Shown piece after piece: positions 1-12,123 of a stretch of DNA of 64,000 nt (positions are counted from its first letter, which is position 1; each line of letters starts with the position of its first letter). The notes below the pieces were generated by a model. That model worked only from the letters and a program-made list of their open reading frames with translations. It was not told where the DNA came from and ran no database searches. A program made the translations under genes and the position numbers. The stretch is from Aspidapion aeneum (lineage: Eukaryota; Arthropoda; Insecta; Coleoptera; Brentidae): contig OY755038.1 in the NCBI GenBank assembly GCA_963576565.1, forward strand, positions 201,225,013 to 201,289,012, written 5' to 3'.

Positions 1-575
1 TTTCGTTTTGAGTTACTAAGGATATTTTTAATTTTTTAATATGTAGCTTAATTTACCGAATGCTGCCCAGGCCAATCTTACTCGTCTCTTGATTTCAGCT
101 GTTTGGTTTTCTTTTTTTAGTTTAACAATTTGCCCCTGGTGTATATATTCCTCTACTTGTTCTATTTTCTCTTGGTTTATTTTGATCGTGGTACTTTTAG
201 CTGTGTTTGTTATGATTTTAGTTTTAGTGTAGTTCATAGCCTATAGCCTATATTTTTAGCTGCTGTATCCAGTTCTTCCAGCATTGTTATCAGTTCTTCT
301 TTCTTATCTCTATTAAGGCGATATCATCAGCATATCTTAGGTAGTTTAAGTATTGTCCGTTTACTTTGATGCCCATTTCTTCCCAATCTAAGTTTTTAAA
401 AACATCTTCTAGGGCCTGGTTAAATAGTTTAAGGGATATTGTATCATCCTGTCTGACACTTCTTCTTATGAGGATTGGCTTGGTTCCTTCGTGGATTTTG
501 ATTGATGTTGTTGCTTTCTACATTGGCTATTAAATCTGTGTATCTGTGATCGATTTGGCTATTCATTAAAAATTT
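1..575 (-). mobile_element. RTE-type LINE remnant (C-terminal RT region)
   Basis: Minus-strand remnant of an RTE-clade non-LTR reverse transcriptase. Positions 28-237 read through a segment following the palm domain, including MNYTKTKIITNT and later LKKENQTAEIKRR and RLAWAAFGKLSYILKN. The part at about 240-575 keeps similarity with frame breaks, including a degraded catalytic YADD region near 310-335. The same protein appears on the plus strand at 62.2-63.4 kb, where YADD is intact. The open frame has no complete RT and is cut by the window edge, so this is a dead copy. Clade assignment comes from recognising the family; a database alignment was not possible. Confidence 0.85.
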
Positions 576-2620
576 TAAAAAACTGCCACTTTTACCGGTC
601 AGGGGCGCGGCTAGAAATACTTTTAAAAATTAAAAAAAATATACGTTAGCGTTTTTGACCCATTACACAACTTTTTTTAACTATGACAAATCAATTTTCT
701 AAAAATAATGTTTTTAGGCCTATTTCGACCCAACTTACTGTATAAACAGAAATTAAAAACATATATTAAGTAGAACCTAGTTTTAGTAAAGATATCCCTG
801 TAAATCTGACTTAATTCACTTGTATTCCAAACATTTATCCTGCACGTTTTCCCTGGAGTGACCATTGCGTTGATGTCGAGACAGTCAGTGTTAACAAGAG
901 ATACTAGCACACAAGGGATATTCTGGAGGTCACGTCTGTAACAGATAGCAGTAAACAAACCTGGCTAATAAATATGGAGGCTCCAGCTGTTATAGGATAG
1001 GGGAAATCATAAATTCTAATGACGTCAAAGGGTTGTGTATGGTTGCTAGGCGTCTATATTTTTCGAAACAGTTCAAATTCTTTTGCCCTACATAAACAAT
1101 TTAGTTAATATTATACCTAAGTAAGTACCTAATTTATATTTTGTACATTTTTGAGATAGTTTACCTCAAAATTTTAGATGTTTGTGTTGTTTCAACTCAT
1201 ACCATAGAAGAGGCAGGTTGAAGCAGTAAACATGACAATAACAATAAAAATATATCTTTTTAACACCAAATAAATAAATTCATTTAATTTTCTTTCCATG
1301 GTGGTTAGAGCATTAGTGTAACAGGAAAATATTTTAGGCGATTTACTTTTATACACTATCAAAATTTTTTGTTTCAACCTGCACCAATTTCCTCTACAAA
1401 TCTCCATCTCTAATTTTTTGTAAATTGAATACCTCATAAAATCAAATTAATTAATTTTAAATTGACAAATTGATACCTGTTGCAAAGGTGTGGCCAAATA
1501 GTTTTATGGAAAAAAGCATTAGATTTTGATCATAATAAATCACACAGTTATTTGAAATTATGGAATTTGTCATTTTTAAAAGTTATAGATTTCCCCACTC
1601 TGAAACAAAAAAGTTTGGAAATTTTTGTATAAATTAGATCTTCCCCCCGAACCCACCGTTACACTAGTATTTACTACAGGGTCAACAATGCTAAGTGCTA
1701 CAATCCTAGGTCTACAAGTCTAGATTTTGGTTCAAGGTTTAACTTTAACTTTCCCGTAAAGTTTTTAATATTTTTATAAATTGTTCATAAATATCTTGCG
1801 ATATATGGGTCATATTTTTTCATTGTGACAAATACATTATTTCCACACAAAGGTTAAAAATAAATAAAATATAATATTTTGGTTTAAAAATGGTAGCCAT
1901 ATTTAAATCTCCAAGCGTCACTAGATGTCCAATAAAAACGGTGTAAGTCAGTGTCAGCTGTCCGCTATATTTTACATGTTAATTTTTTTATGCAAGTTAG
2001 CGATGATTAAACCGATGTTCAATTATTTTGGTGGATGTGTAATTGAAAACGGATTTTAATATATCTTGTGTTTTTACAATATTTAAATATTAATAGGTAG
2101 GATGGTAACGCATCTACAGATATAGTTTTTAGTTATTTATGTATAAATTAGCTTTAAAAAATTTTGTATATAATTTTTTTATCAATCATGGATTATTTCT
2201 GTTGTTTTTCGAACTTTAAACCACCCCTCAGGGGTAGTCCTACAATTGGAGACTATTTTTAACGGGAATCCTACGACTGCACAGACTAAATTTGCAAAAA
2301 ATGACATTTCGTAACAAATTTTTTCTGTGGTTTTTCTTTATTTCTAAAGTTAATTTGAATTTATAAGAGATGAAACTTACTGAGAAATGCTTACTGTCAT
2401 ATTGAACATTAGGGTGAACCAAATCTTTGCAGTCTATAGACTTTTAAATCCGGTCTAAAACGCTAAAAGTTTTAAGGTCTTAGTAAATACTGGTGTTAAA
2501 GCTTGGCGCATTATTTAAAATACACCTTGTATTTTCTGTATGGGTTTTTATTGCCAGCGAAGACGTGTAGCCAGGGTTGATCACCCCATCCCCGCCTACC
2601 CTACCTAGTTACGCCGCTGA
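576..2620. other. AT-rich intergenic sequence, no gene recognised
   Basis: Short open frames at 677-958 and 1192-1437 show no recognisable protein or splice context. At 598-612 (GGGGCGCGGCTAG) and 2603-2619 (TAGTTACGCCGCTG) there are sequences like the ends of hAT-type MITEs. No convincing target duplication joins them. Confidence 0.4.
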
Positions 2621-2626
2621 TAGTAG

Positions 2627-3959
2627 TGTAACAAAACAGGATTTAAAAATAAATGTTATTTTTGCCATTTATAAGTTTTTAAATATTTTTAAATAAATAT
2701 TGTTTTCTACATCCACAAGCATTAATTACATGACAAGACCAGGTAATGAATAAGTCAAATTTATGGCAACCTAGCGACTTGTTTTTAGGCATAGTTTTTA
2801 GAATCGCTGTATTATAATAAAAGTTGTATTTGGCTATTCTGTCCTTTGAGCCACTAACATCAAAATAATTTTTAATTTGTAACAGGCGAGCGCTTGCGCA
2901 GTGGTACTGTCAAATCGAATGGCCAACGCTTTGTGCAACAACGTAATAAACGCACCCTCAGAACGAAACTGACACAACTCAAAAAATTTAGTTTTAGGTA
3001 AACAAAAGAAACCTCAAATAATTTCGGTATAACTGATGCTTATTTTAAGTTCTTATTATATAATTTTTTTCATTCGAACATCAAATTTAAGTAGGCATTA
3101 TAACTAGGTAGGATAATTGATAGAGGGCGTCCAATTTTGTCGTTTTATCACTAAAAGAAAAAATTTCTAAATTTCGAGTTGTGTCAATTTTGTTCTGCGA
3201 TATATTTAGCAACATTTTTAACATTGATTGAATAAAATTATTAAATCAACTCTTTAATTTATTTAATATTACTGTTTAGGTTTGGGATATTATTATGATA
3301 AAAATGCCGATTTTATGGCAAAGGAAGCCTTGTTTTTGACGCTAAGAAAATAAGAAAAAGAAATAGAATTTTTAAAGTACTGGAAACAGCAATAATAAAA
3401 AGCTTTAAAATTAAAACCAACTCTAAAAGAAAAGACCATTGAGTTGTATAAGGCCCATAGAAATCAATGGAAATGGCCAATATAGTTATGACAGCTAAAG
3501 AATGATTTCTTTGTCTCGAAGAAATCCAATCTGCTTGTACCCCTAACTTGTCGTTGATTTGCTTGAACTCTAATGCTAAAGCGCTCTGCAGAGAAAGAGA
3601 AAGACTGTGGTTTAAATGCTCCAGGCAAAGACAAAAGATACCAGCATAAGCCCCAGATGCGTCGACTTGGAAAACCGTTACAAGTCAAATCGACACAATG
3701 TGTTTTTTTGAAACATTGAAATAAGAATTTATTAAATTTGTTTTCAGTTATAAAATATAAATTATTTACACAACTTTTATTAAAATACAGAAATACTGAA
3801 AACCATGCCAAAAAATAAGTCGCTGGGTTGTCATAACTTTTACTCTTTCTTAAGCTAGGCTTATTATTAATTACATAAATAATTGTTGATGTAGAAAATA
3901 ATATTTAATACCTTATAGATGGCAAAATAACATTTATTTTCAGATTCCGTTTTGTTACA
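2627..3959. mobile_element. Inverted-repeat element with about 150-bp TIRs
   Basis: The left end (TGTAACAAAAC at 2627) and right end (GTTTTGTTACA ending at 3959) are the outermost parts of a long diverged inverted repeat. Roughly 2627-2785 pairs with about 3805-3959. Shared stretches include AAATAAATGTTATTTT, TTTTCTACATC, and the inner CAACCYAGCGACTT. The interior (2790-3800) has no recognisable transposase; the 115-codon minus-strand frame at 3464-3811 resembles nothing known to me. I did not find a clear target duplication, so the superfamily is open. Confidence 0.6.
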
Positions 3960-4258
3960 TTAGTATAAGCATTTCTACCACGGATCGCAACAACAGTGCA
4001 AAGGCAAAAAAAAGATACTTCCAAAAATTATATAAATAATCTTTTAGGGCATTTTTTATCCTGAATTTATGTTTTATTTTTTCTTCTTTTAAAAGTTCAA
4101 CAAGGCCGTTTCATATTTTTAAAAAATTATAAAAAATATATTTACGCAAAGAAAAAAGGAAAAATTTTAAAATTAAAAACCTATGTAATTTTTGTATTTT
4201 TGCAAGTACACTGTTTTCCCTTGTACAGTAGATTTTTCAAATTCTTTTCGTAGTATTT

Positions 4259-4525
4259 TTATGTTATAGTCACAAAATTATTCTTGGAAAATTGTAAGTT
4301 AATTTTTTGGAATCCTCCTTTATAAGAGCCAAGGAAAATCGTCGGCAATTTCGTCGTTTCGGCGTCCTCTTTACGAGAAAAGGATTTTTCCAATGTCATA
4401 AAAATCTTGTTAACGACTTTTAAGTCTCCTCTTTTATACGTTTTCTCTAAATGATGAAAGCATTTTAACGTTGACTGCGGTAGAAGAAAAATAATTTTAA
4501 GAAAAATTATTAAATCCTGTTTCAT
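4259..4525 (-). CDS. Unrecognised open frame, possible terminal exon
   Basis: An 88-codon minus-strand frame that I do not recognise. A plausible splice acceptor (TTTTTCTTCTACCGCAG, pyrimidine-rich) lies inside it, after which the frame runs about 70 codons (from STLKCFHHLEKTYKRGD) to a stop at 4259. The composition looks more protein-like (Lys/Leu/Phe-rich, few homopolymer codons) than most frames here. No partner exon, poly(A) signal or family match was found, so it may be chance. Confidence 0.2.
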   Translation of the reverse strand: MKQDLIIFLKIIFLLPQSTLKCFHHLEKTYKRGDLKVVNKIFMTLEKSFSRKEDAETTKLPTIFLGSYKGGFQKINLQFSKNNFVTIT

Positions 4526-4582
4526 TATTAAAAGCTTCTATCATTTTGCTTAATTAAAATCAACAATTTAAGTTTCTTTAAC

Positions 4583-6009
4583 TTAAATCCGGAAAAACTA
4601 GCGGTCCTGGGGGAATATATGCTGATGCTCAAATATGGATCAGAAAAACTACTAGAAAATCTCACATATATTATCAATCAATGCATAAACGGACATCCAG
4701 TACCTGATGATTGGAAAATTGCATTCATATCCTCAATACATAAAAAAAAGCAAACAAGCTGGATTGCAACAATTACAGAGAAATTTCAGTAACCAGTACT
4801 CTAAGTAGATTGTACGGTAGGATTTTTAGAGATCTAATAGAGAATGATTTTCATAAACAAGAAAAAGAAGAATTCCAAAGTGGGTTTCGTGCAGGCAGAT
4901 CTTATAGTGATAATGTTTTTTGTCTTAAACAAGTAATTAGAAAAGGAGCGCCAGATATATAGATACACATGTTACCTTTGTGGACCTACAAAAAGCATAT
5001 GATACCGTTCCAGTAGAAAAATTATGGACAGTGTTAGAGCAAACAAAATCTAAAATTAAAATTGGAAATCGACTTTCAATAGAATTCCTGGTAACGAGAG
5101 GCTTAAGACAGGGATGTTGTATCTCTCCAACCCTTTTTAAAATATATAGCGCAGTAGCTCTAAAAAACTGGAAACGTAAAGTGCACGGCATGGAAATACA
5201 TCTTAACGACCGGTTTACCATATACACACTACAGTTTGCTGACGACCAAGTAATTGTAGTTACTGATTAAGAAGACATGGAGTGTACGATAAGAAAGTTA
5301 ACGGAAGAATACCAAAAGTGGGGATTAACGGTGAACGTGGACAAGACACAGTTCTTATGTATTGCAAACGAATCCAGTGAGTTAGAACTAGACAATGGGC
5401 AAACAATATCTCCATGCAATGAGTATGTATACTTAGGTGTCAAATTTGATAAGACAGGAACAGACTGTAATGAATTGGAAAAAAGAATAGTAAAAGCAAA
5501 AAAGGTTATTGGATGTCTTAACAGTATTTTATGGACCAGAGAGATAAAAAAGAATGAAAAATATAACATATATGAAACAATGGTGAAAAGCACGCTATTG
5601 TATGGAATAGAGACTTGTCGCGTACCAGAAACCTACAAAATAAAAATGGCAAGTGTCGAAATGAATGCAATAAGAAGATCAATGAGAATATAGAACAGAT
5701 CACATAAGAAATGAGATCATAAAAGAAAGAATGGGAATCGAGGGAAGCATAACGGATGACATCACTAAGAGACAACTGATATGGTACGGCCATGTACAAC
5801 GGATGAACGACGAAAGATTACCAAAGCAGGTCCTAGAATGGCAACCAATAGGGCGCAGAAAACGAGGGCGTCCTAAACTAGAATGGCAACAGTCAATCCA
5901 AAGGTCAATGAGTCAAAAAACCTGACAGAAGATGATTGTCAGGATCGAAGGAGGTGGAGAATGGGCGTCGGACAACGTAGAAAAACGTTCTAAACCGACA
6001 TACTAGTAG
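4583..6009 (+). mobile_element. 5'-truncated RTE-like LINE with 14-bp target duplication
   Basis: A broken reverse-transcriptase ORF runs across this interval in several frames. In order: a SGKTSGPGG segment (about 4590), TFVDLQKAYDTVP (about 4975), RGLRQGCCISPTLFKIY (about 5097), the catalytic FADD (about 5236), KWGLTVNVDKTQFL, and the C-terminal RQLIWYGHVQRMNDERLPKQ and GRRKRGRPKLEWQ motifs (about 5770-5890). A TAG or TAA interrupts the frame at about 4960, 5268 and 5691. The element ends in a short AGTAGT tail. It is flanked by a direct repeat, TAAGTTTCTTTAAC, at 4569-4582 and 6010-6023, which fixes both borders. It is a truncated, inactive insertion. Confidence 0.92.
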
Positions 6010-6034
6010 TAAGTTTCTTTAACGTGTTAGTCCA

Positions 6035-6245
6035 CAGTAAATGGGTCTATTAGCTCACACGTATACTATAACTATTATAGTAGTGTGTTAGTTCACACGT
6101 ATGATATAACTATAGTAGTTTCTATGGTGATCGTGTCCAAAATTTAAAAAAAATTGCTCCGATTTAAACATTTTTTTATATATCTTTGCGTTTCAGATGA
6201 TTTAGAAACTTTTTTGTCGGGCAGTCTGTGTATCTGTATAGTGAG
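6035..6245 (+). mobile_element. Fragment of a hairpin-ended repeat family
   Basis: Begins with hairpin-forming TTAGCTCACACGTATACTAT and a second diverged copy of that motif, then CTATGGTGATC, TTGCTCCGATTT and ATATCTTTGCGTTTCAGATG. The same order occurs in the fuller copy at 40.5-41.06 kb. This copy stops after about 200 bp. A helitron-like origin is possible because of the terminal hairpins but is unproven. Confidence 0.6.
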
Positions 6246-6249
6246 GAAG

Positions 6250-7402
6250 AATTCCAAAAAGGTTGGAGCTTTACTTTAAGGATCCGGTTGATGCCACGCT
6301 AGCACCTTTAAAGCATTTTGAAATATTCTAGATGACGCCCGAGTAAGGATAAAAACAATTAAACAATAAACCATTTCTGTAAACATAAAATCAAGACTAG
6401 GCAAAATCAATAGCCCTTAGGGTACGACTAAACATAATAAAAGCCCCTACTCCTTTTCCTTTAGGAACATTATAGAACTGGCGAATTTTTGATAATTTTT
6501 GCCTTTAATAACCTTTTACTCAGAAAGTAATTCTTTTTGAGAAAATATGTTAAAGAAGGACTAAATGCTTATTACAAGGCCTACCAAGCGAGATATGTTC
6601 GAGCTACCTAGGTACTACCCTTGCAGAGAAGTATCCCCAAAATCCTGGTTTCTTGCACATTTTATTTAAAATAAATACACCAAATATTTTGAGTTTAACC
6701 CATTTTCAATGAAAAATGTAGACAACAAAATTTTTACATAAAATATATGGTATGGGGAGGAGGTTACTTGTCTTAACTAATAATAAATCGTACCTGGTAA
6801 TTTTGGAAAAGTGAACTCGTCCTATAATAAATAGTGCTCGCCCTATCTTATGACAGTTTTCCAACTGATGCTATTTAGTATTTTTTCGCTTTTATATCTT
6901 CAGGTACTATTTCTCTAGTTTTTCAACATGCGTAACTCACTCAGAATTATACACAAAAGGCAACGGTTACATTTAAAACCTCGAAAGAGAAATGGAAAAT
7001 ATGAATATTGCATTATGCGGGTTAAAATGTAGACATCATATTGAAAATGGAAATTTTCTCGAGGGGGTATACGAGGTCACTATGAAGTTATTTTGCATTT
7101 AGAGGGAAAATGTTCTTAATGATGCCATTGTGAAGTGGTAGGGGAAGAAGGGGGACAAACACAAGTAACTACAACGAAGGTTGGGCTGAGAATGAGGTCT
7201 TTACTTAAAATGGTGGTGTTTGACAAATGATTGACATATGGTACGTTGACATGTGTCAAACATCATTACTATTTCCTTAAAAGCTACACTAGCACTTTAG
7301 TGCCACTAAAACGACTATTCACAAATTATGTCACAGCCATCTCATGAAATCCCTTACAACCCGTGCTAAGGCCAGACCATAAACTAATAAAAACTAGTTT
7401 CT
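6250..7402. other. Intergenic sequence, nothing recognised
   Basis: No frame of useful length, no coding motif and no clear inverted or tandem repeat was seen. Confidence 0.4.
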
Positions 7403-7410
7403 GGCCAGAC

Positions 7411-8603
7411 CATTGGCGTAGCTAGCCTTGCTTTTCAGGGGGGGCCGTGGCCCCGGTCTATCTTGAACAAAAAGCAAACATAGGTTTTAAAGAGTCGTGC
7501 AAAGTGTGCAATGAATAAAAAAAAATACGCGCATTAAATGTTCTAATATTTTAATATAACAAATTTAATAATACATTTACCAACTTATTTATATGTATAC
7601 ACAGGAAGTATGTAATTCAGCAATTCTACAAAGAAAGTTTTCTACGTCGCTGACTGAAAGCGTCTACCACACTGTCTAAGTCGACCTCAACATCTTTTTC
7701 TATGAATAACAATGACAAACCTGTCTCTCTTGAGTCATAGTTGTTCTAAGCCAATTAAAAACTCTCCACATGGCAGAGAAAGACCTCTCGCAAGTTGCAC
7801 TTGAAATTGGAAGAATACTCGCAACTTTAAAAAGTTGGTAGAGGTTTGGATAGGTGTTTTCTGCTATATGTTGTTTGAAAGAATCATGACCAACAGTTTG
7901 ATTTAACCGAAAAATACAATTCTTTAAAACGATCATTTCTGCTCTTAGAGTAGAAGTATTAATATTAAAAATTTCCCGGTATTGCTTGACGAATTTATTC
8001 AATTTAACGACGTGGGAAAACTTAATATGAAAATGGTTATGAAATTGTCACCAAAATCGGAAAATTTTCATAAGACACTAAACGCTAACCTCAAAAAAAC
8101 TAAAAAGATTATTATATTTATTTTAGAAAAACAGTTTAAAAAGGTCTTTTATAACCTTACGACATCTACAACCCGATTTCGGATACAGAGGGGCAAAGGT
8201 CGCTGTCTTTATTAAATGCGAAATTTAACTTACACTTCTATAATATTTTACAAGATGTCGCCAATATGTATGAAATATTCAATATGCATAATTATGTTTA
8301 AATTTAAAAAATATTTTCGGGAAATTGCATAAGTGCAGAAAAGTTACCGATAATTTAAAGAGAAAAAGCCTAATTCCGCAAGACAAGGGCTTTTTCCGGA
8401 AATGTAAACATTTTCTGAAAGATTTTAAATTTTAATGCACCTATTTTATTTGAATATTTCCCGAATAATAATAGAAAAGTATGTATTTTCAGCGTCATGT
8501 TCTTTTACTAGTAGTCGGTAGAGGAGGCCTAAAATATCTTAGGGGGGCCTGAGGGACTTCAGGGGGGGCCAGGCCCCCCTGGCCCCCCCTAGCTACGCCA
8601 ATG
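7411..8603 (-). mobile_element. hAT transposon with 8-bp target duplication
   Basis: The ends are inverted repeats: CATTGGCGTAGCTAG at 7411 and CTAGCTACGCCAATG ending at 8603. Both sides carry the 8-bp duplication GGCCAGAC (7403-7410 and 8604-8611), the target-site length typical of the hAT superfamily. G-rich and C-rich blocks lie just inside the ends. The interior carries the C-terminal part of a hAT transposase on the minus strand. At 1193 bp it is too short for a full hAT, so it is an internally deleted copy. Confidence 0.93.
7636..8002 (-). pseudogene. hAT transposase C-terminal dimerisation domain (broken)
   Basis: The minus-strand frame contains YPNLYQLFKVASILPISSA followed by TCERSFSAMWRVFNWLRTTM. 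This is the hallmark hAT C-terminal dimerisation motif, also seen in ZMYM1-like and THAP12-like proteins. A single-base frameshift near 7730 moves the rest (LSLLFIEKDVEVDLDSVVD, then AFSQRRRK, to about 7636) into another frame. The catalytic core and zinc finger upstream are missing. The family identification is firm; the copy cannot encode an active enzyme. Confidence 0.9.
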
Positions 8604-8634
8604 GGCCAGACGCAGTGTTGCAATGTTATTTCCA

Positions 8635-9015
8635 CAGCGCCTTAAATATATGTGTACTGCTAAAGCCTACTAAAACCATTAATGGAAAATGACTGCTACA
8701 AGCGTTCCGCCATATTGGATTCAATTAAACTCAAACGTATGGCTTGGATTAAAAAAGTAGACGATTTTAATAAAATTTGAAAGGAAATGCTCAAATGACG
8801 TTGACAATTTGTCAATGCATAATTTGACGTTTTCAAAATTGGGGTAATTTGTATTTTTTATTTAAATTTAAGAAAATTCTTTGTATTTTGGAACTCTTGG
8901 AAGACAAAGTCATTATCTTGTGTTGACGTAGCTACTTACTTGGTATTTTTTAAAATAAATTAAAACGTACGACTTATCCTAAGGTAAGTGATACTGGGTG
9001 TTTTTAAGCTTCTAT
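8635..9015 (+). mobile_element. MITE of the TTGGATTCAA family, 3' part missing
   Basis: Shares a block with three other places in the window (18.47-19.95, 20.0-20.35 and 21.5-21.83 kb): TATTGGATTCAATTRAAC near the start, then AAATGACGTTGACAATTTGT, TTTAAATTTAAGAAAATTCT, and TTATCCTAAGGTAA near the end. Fuller copies are inverted-repeat elements that end in a complementary form of the start. This copy stops near GGGTGTTTTTAAGCTT. Confidence 0.7.
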
Positions 9016-9629
9016 CTATATGACGATAAATTTTTGGCCACTATGATGACGTCATTATGAATTGGTATAAATACTAAAACCTTTATTACATCTATACTTA
9101 CTTATTCAGCGTGTAGTGAATATTTTGTAATTAAAATATTTTAGTTGAGCAGATCAAAATACCTACTTAAGATTATACCCTAATTTTTCATTTTCATTAT
9201 AAATAAAATTTTAGCCCCCAGGGGGTGTAATCTGCTTAATCAAAAAGTTTTGCAAAATTTTGTTTCAGTGGCACAAAATTAGCAGGACTAGGTCCCTCTG
9301 GTTTTCACAACTTATGTTTTTTGTGGGGCTGTGCACGGGCAAAGACGCTGTATGTATGACATATTTTACAGAATTAGAGACGCGACAAACTTATCAAAGT
9401 CAAACTTATTCAAGACGCACGGGTTGCAACCCTCGTATATTTATATACCCGGTATATGCTTGATAGTCAGAAAAGAATATTATCTTTGAATATTCCATAC
9501 ACATATGGTATATACGAAAATATTATTAATATGTGGGGTTTTTCCTAAAAAACCATTTATATACCAGGTTCTTTTGGTATATTCTAAAGCTTATATTAGA
9601 GAATATATTTTCAGTTTATACCTGATATA

Positions 9630-10774
9630 CCGGGTGGGCCAAAAAAAATCGAGTTTAATGGGACAAAGTGCACTTGGCAAAAAATTAATCAGAGTTTTGA
9701 CTAAATGTATTTTTTTGTCCGCCGTCTTAAAATCCAAAATGGAGGACGAAATTAAATTGTACCCTTCAAAGATGCTCGTTTATTTTTGTGTTGCGAACGC
9801 GTTTTAAATAATTTTTTAAATCAGTGAAAAAACTGCATTCTTGCAACAAGATATGAGTCAGCAAAATCGATTTAATGGTTCTAAAATAAAATATTTTTGT
9901 TTCAAACATTGATTTCAATAATATACGATTGAATTTCCAATCATGTCTGCATTTATTTTTTTATAATTCATTACTGGATACTGAACCGATTTTGATGAAC
10001 TGAAAAACATCCTGGTGAGAATTGATTGCTTTTTAAACCATGATTAAAATTTATCGCCATCTTAAAATTTAAAATAGTCGACAAAATTATACGTTTTTAT
10101 TCTTGTTTTCTAAACATGTTTTAGTTTTTATTTTAATTTATAGAAAAGTCCAACTTTTCCGCCGCACAACGAGGTACAAATTAGTAAAATCTGTGTAGCG
10201 GTTCTTAAAAATTCTCTTTTTGTGTCAGCCATTATTTTACAGATGCCAGACAGGTTTTGCAATGCAATCGTATAATCTGTAAAACTATGGCTGAAACAAA
10301 AATACATTTTTTTATGAACCATTACACCGATTTTACTAGTTTGTACATCGTTGTATGGGGGAGAATTAGTGCTTTTTTATAAATTAAAAAAAAAACTAAA
10401 ACATTTTCTGCGCCAATTTGAAGAATCAAGTATGACTCTGCCCACCATCTTAAATTTTAAGATGGCGATAAACTTTGATCATGACGTTTAAAAAGAAATC
10501 AATTCTAACCAGGACGTTTTTTATTTCATTAAAATCGGTTCAGTAGTAATTAATTTATGATGAAATAAATGCAGAAATGATTGGCAAGGCAATCGTATAA
10601 TTATACATTTTAATTTCGTCGTCCATCTTGGATTTTAAACTGGCGGACAAAAACATATATTTAGTCAAAACCCTGATTAATTCTCTGCCAAGTGCATTTT
10701 GTCTCACTAAAATCGATTATATAGTTCAAAAGTTATAAAGAAAACATTCTCCGGTTTTTTTTTGGCCCACTCGG
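9630..10774. mobile_element. Long-TIR mariner-type MITE with TA target site
   Basis: Ends are CCGGGTGGGCCAAAAAAA (9630) and its complement TTTTTTTGGCCCACTCGG (ending at 10774). Each is flanked by TA, the target duplication of Tc1/mariner elements. The inverted similarity continues inward for about 450 bp per arm: GGACGAAATTAAA near 9743 pairs with the region near 10610, and the GCCATCTTAAAATTTAAAAT stretch near 10060 pairs with the one near 10445. No transposase is present, so it is non-autonomous. Confidence 0.85.
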
Positions 10775-11289
10775 TATTCTTTTGGTGGCTATATTCTGAA
10801 AATAATATTGTTATAAATATGTTATCATTAAGTGATAACCAAAATTATGACGATCAATACAAGAGAGGAGACACACGCATTTTAAATTGAATTTTGTGAA
10901 ATTTAGCTTTAGCTACCCACTAACTTGTTCAAGGTTAGTAGGTTCAATGTTGGCCGAATGCATTATAATTGTTAAAAAACTAGAATATGCTTAAATGAAC
11001 TAGATTTATAAGAGCAAGTCTTTCAAGATTAATATCAATGGATAACTTGATTGTTTGGCAGACATTAATTAATAGGTGTTCGAAACAACAGCAAGGCCGT
11101 TTGCTTTAATGTCAGGGACATGCTAATTACTGCACTGGCGTTTGTTGCTCAATTACAAGGTACTAGTCGCTTAGAGTACAAAGAATATAGTCTCTTTGTG
11201 CTTAGAGGCCTTTTTATGCACGTTTCGTGTTCTAATCCTGCTGACAGAGTCGAAGCCAGGGGGACGTTCATGATTATCGCCGTGTGCAG

Positions 11290-11440
11290 ACTGGACTACG
11301 CCGGCGGCGTATTTACGTTTTCGTGTTGATTTCACGGCAGCGCTGTTTTGAAATAGACACGGAAATGTTGCAACATATTTGGTTACAAATGCGTGTTGAT
11401 TTTAAGGCGCTGTGGCTCGAACAAGGCACGGATTTGTATT
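11290..11440 (+). repeat. Left arm of an inverted repeat with a conserved open frame
   Basis: Pairs with 12190-12335 in inverted orientation. In the plus strand one frame encodes RRIYVFVLISRQRCFEIDTE and then MLQHIWLQMRVDFKALWLEQ before a stop at about 11440. The same protein segment is open in the other arm, with amino-acid substitutions but no stops across about 45 codons. I do not recognise the protein. The two arms may be ends of one element or two insertions of the same coding fragment. Confidence 0.6.
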
Positions 11441-11744
11441 GAATTACTCAGCGCAGGGGTTTACTTATTAGTGCACATTTGAAACTTAAATTGGATTCAC
11501 GTTGTTTATTAGTTTGATTTTGAGGTTATATGTTTGTTAATATGAAAATTATGGAGCAGTTTAAAAGTATCTTACACCGGCAACTACGACGACAGATGTT
11601 GTTCTGTTATTAATAAATTTTAATGATTTAAATGATTTTCACTTGATTTCTAATCACATGAAAATAGAAAGTTTCAAAAACCTAACCTAACGAAAGCTAA
11701 TCAATCAAATCTAACCGAACCGAACCAAAGCAAACTGAACCAAT

Positions 11745-12075
11745 AATTCTTTTTAAAAAAAATTTTCCTGAGTTCCTACCGGGGATCCTAGAGGATGGGA
11801 ATCCGAACCGAACCGATCCTCACTAAACCGAACCAAACCTAACCTAACAAAACTAAACTACAACACTATTCACACCCTCTAGGATCCCGGGAAAGAAGTC
11901 AGGAAAGTTTTTTTTAATTGTTGGTTTAGTTTGCTTTGGTTCGGTTCGGTTCGGTTCAATTCGGTTCGGTTTGGTTCAATTCGGTTCGGTTCGGTTCTGA
12001 TTCACATCCTCTAGGATCCCGGGTAGGAAGTCAGAAAAGTTTTTTTTTTTTTAATTATTGGTTCAGTTTGCTTTG
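11745..12075. mobile_element. Small foldback MITE cluster with (GGTTC)n cores
   Basis: Three copies of an end sequence of the type TTTCCTGAGTTCCTACCGGG followed by GATCCTAGAGGATG occur here: one forward near 11765 and two inverted near 11875-11920 and 12005-12045. They flank tracts of CCGAA/GGTTC pentanucleotides (11798-11860 and 11936-12000). The same end-plus-tract structure recurs at 45.78-45.9 kb. The pentanucleotide tracts therefore belong to this MITE family. Confidence 0.7.
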
Positions 12076-12123
12076 GATCGGTTCGGTTAGATTTGATTGA
12101 TTAGCTTTCGTTATGTTAGCGTT

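Noticed and set aside
5267..5799. Minus-strand frames overlapping the RTE copy
   Set aside because: Shadow frames of the reverse-transcriptase sequence on the plus strand.
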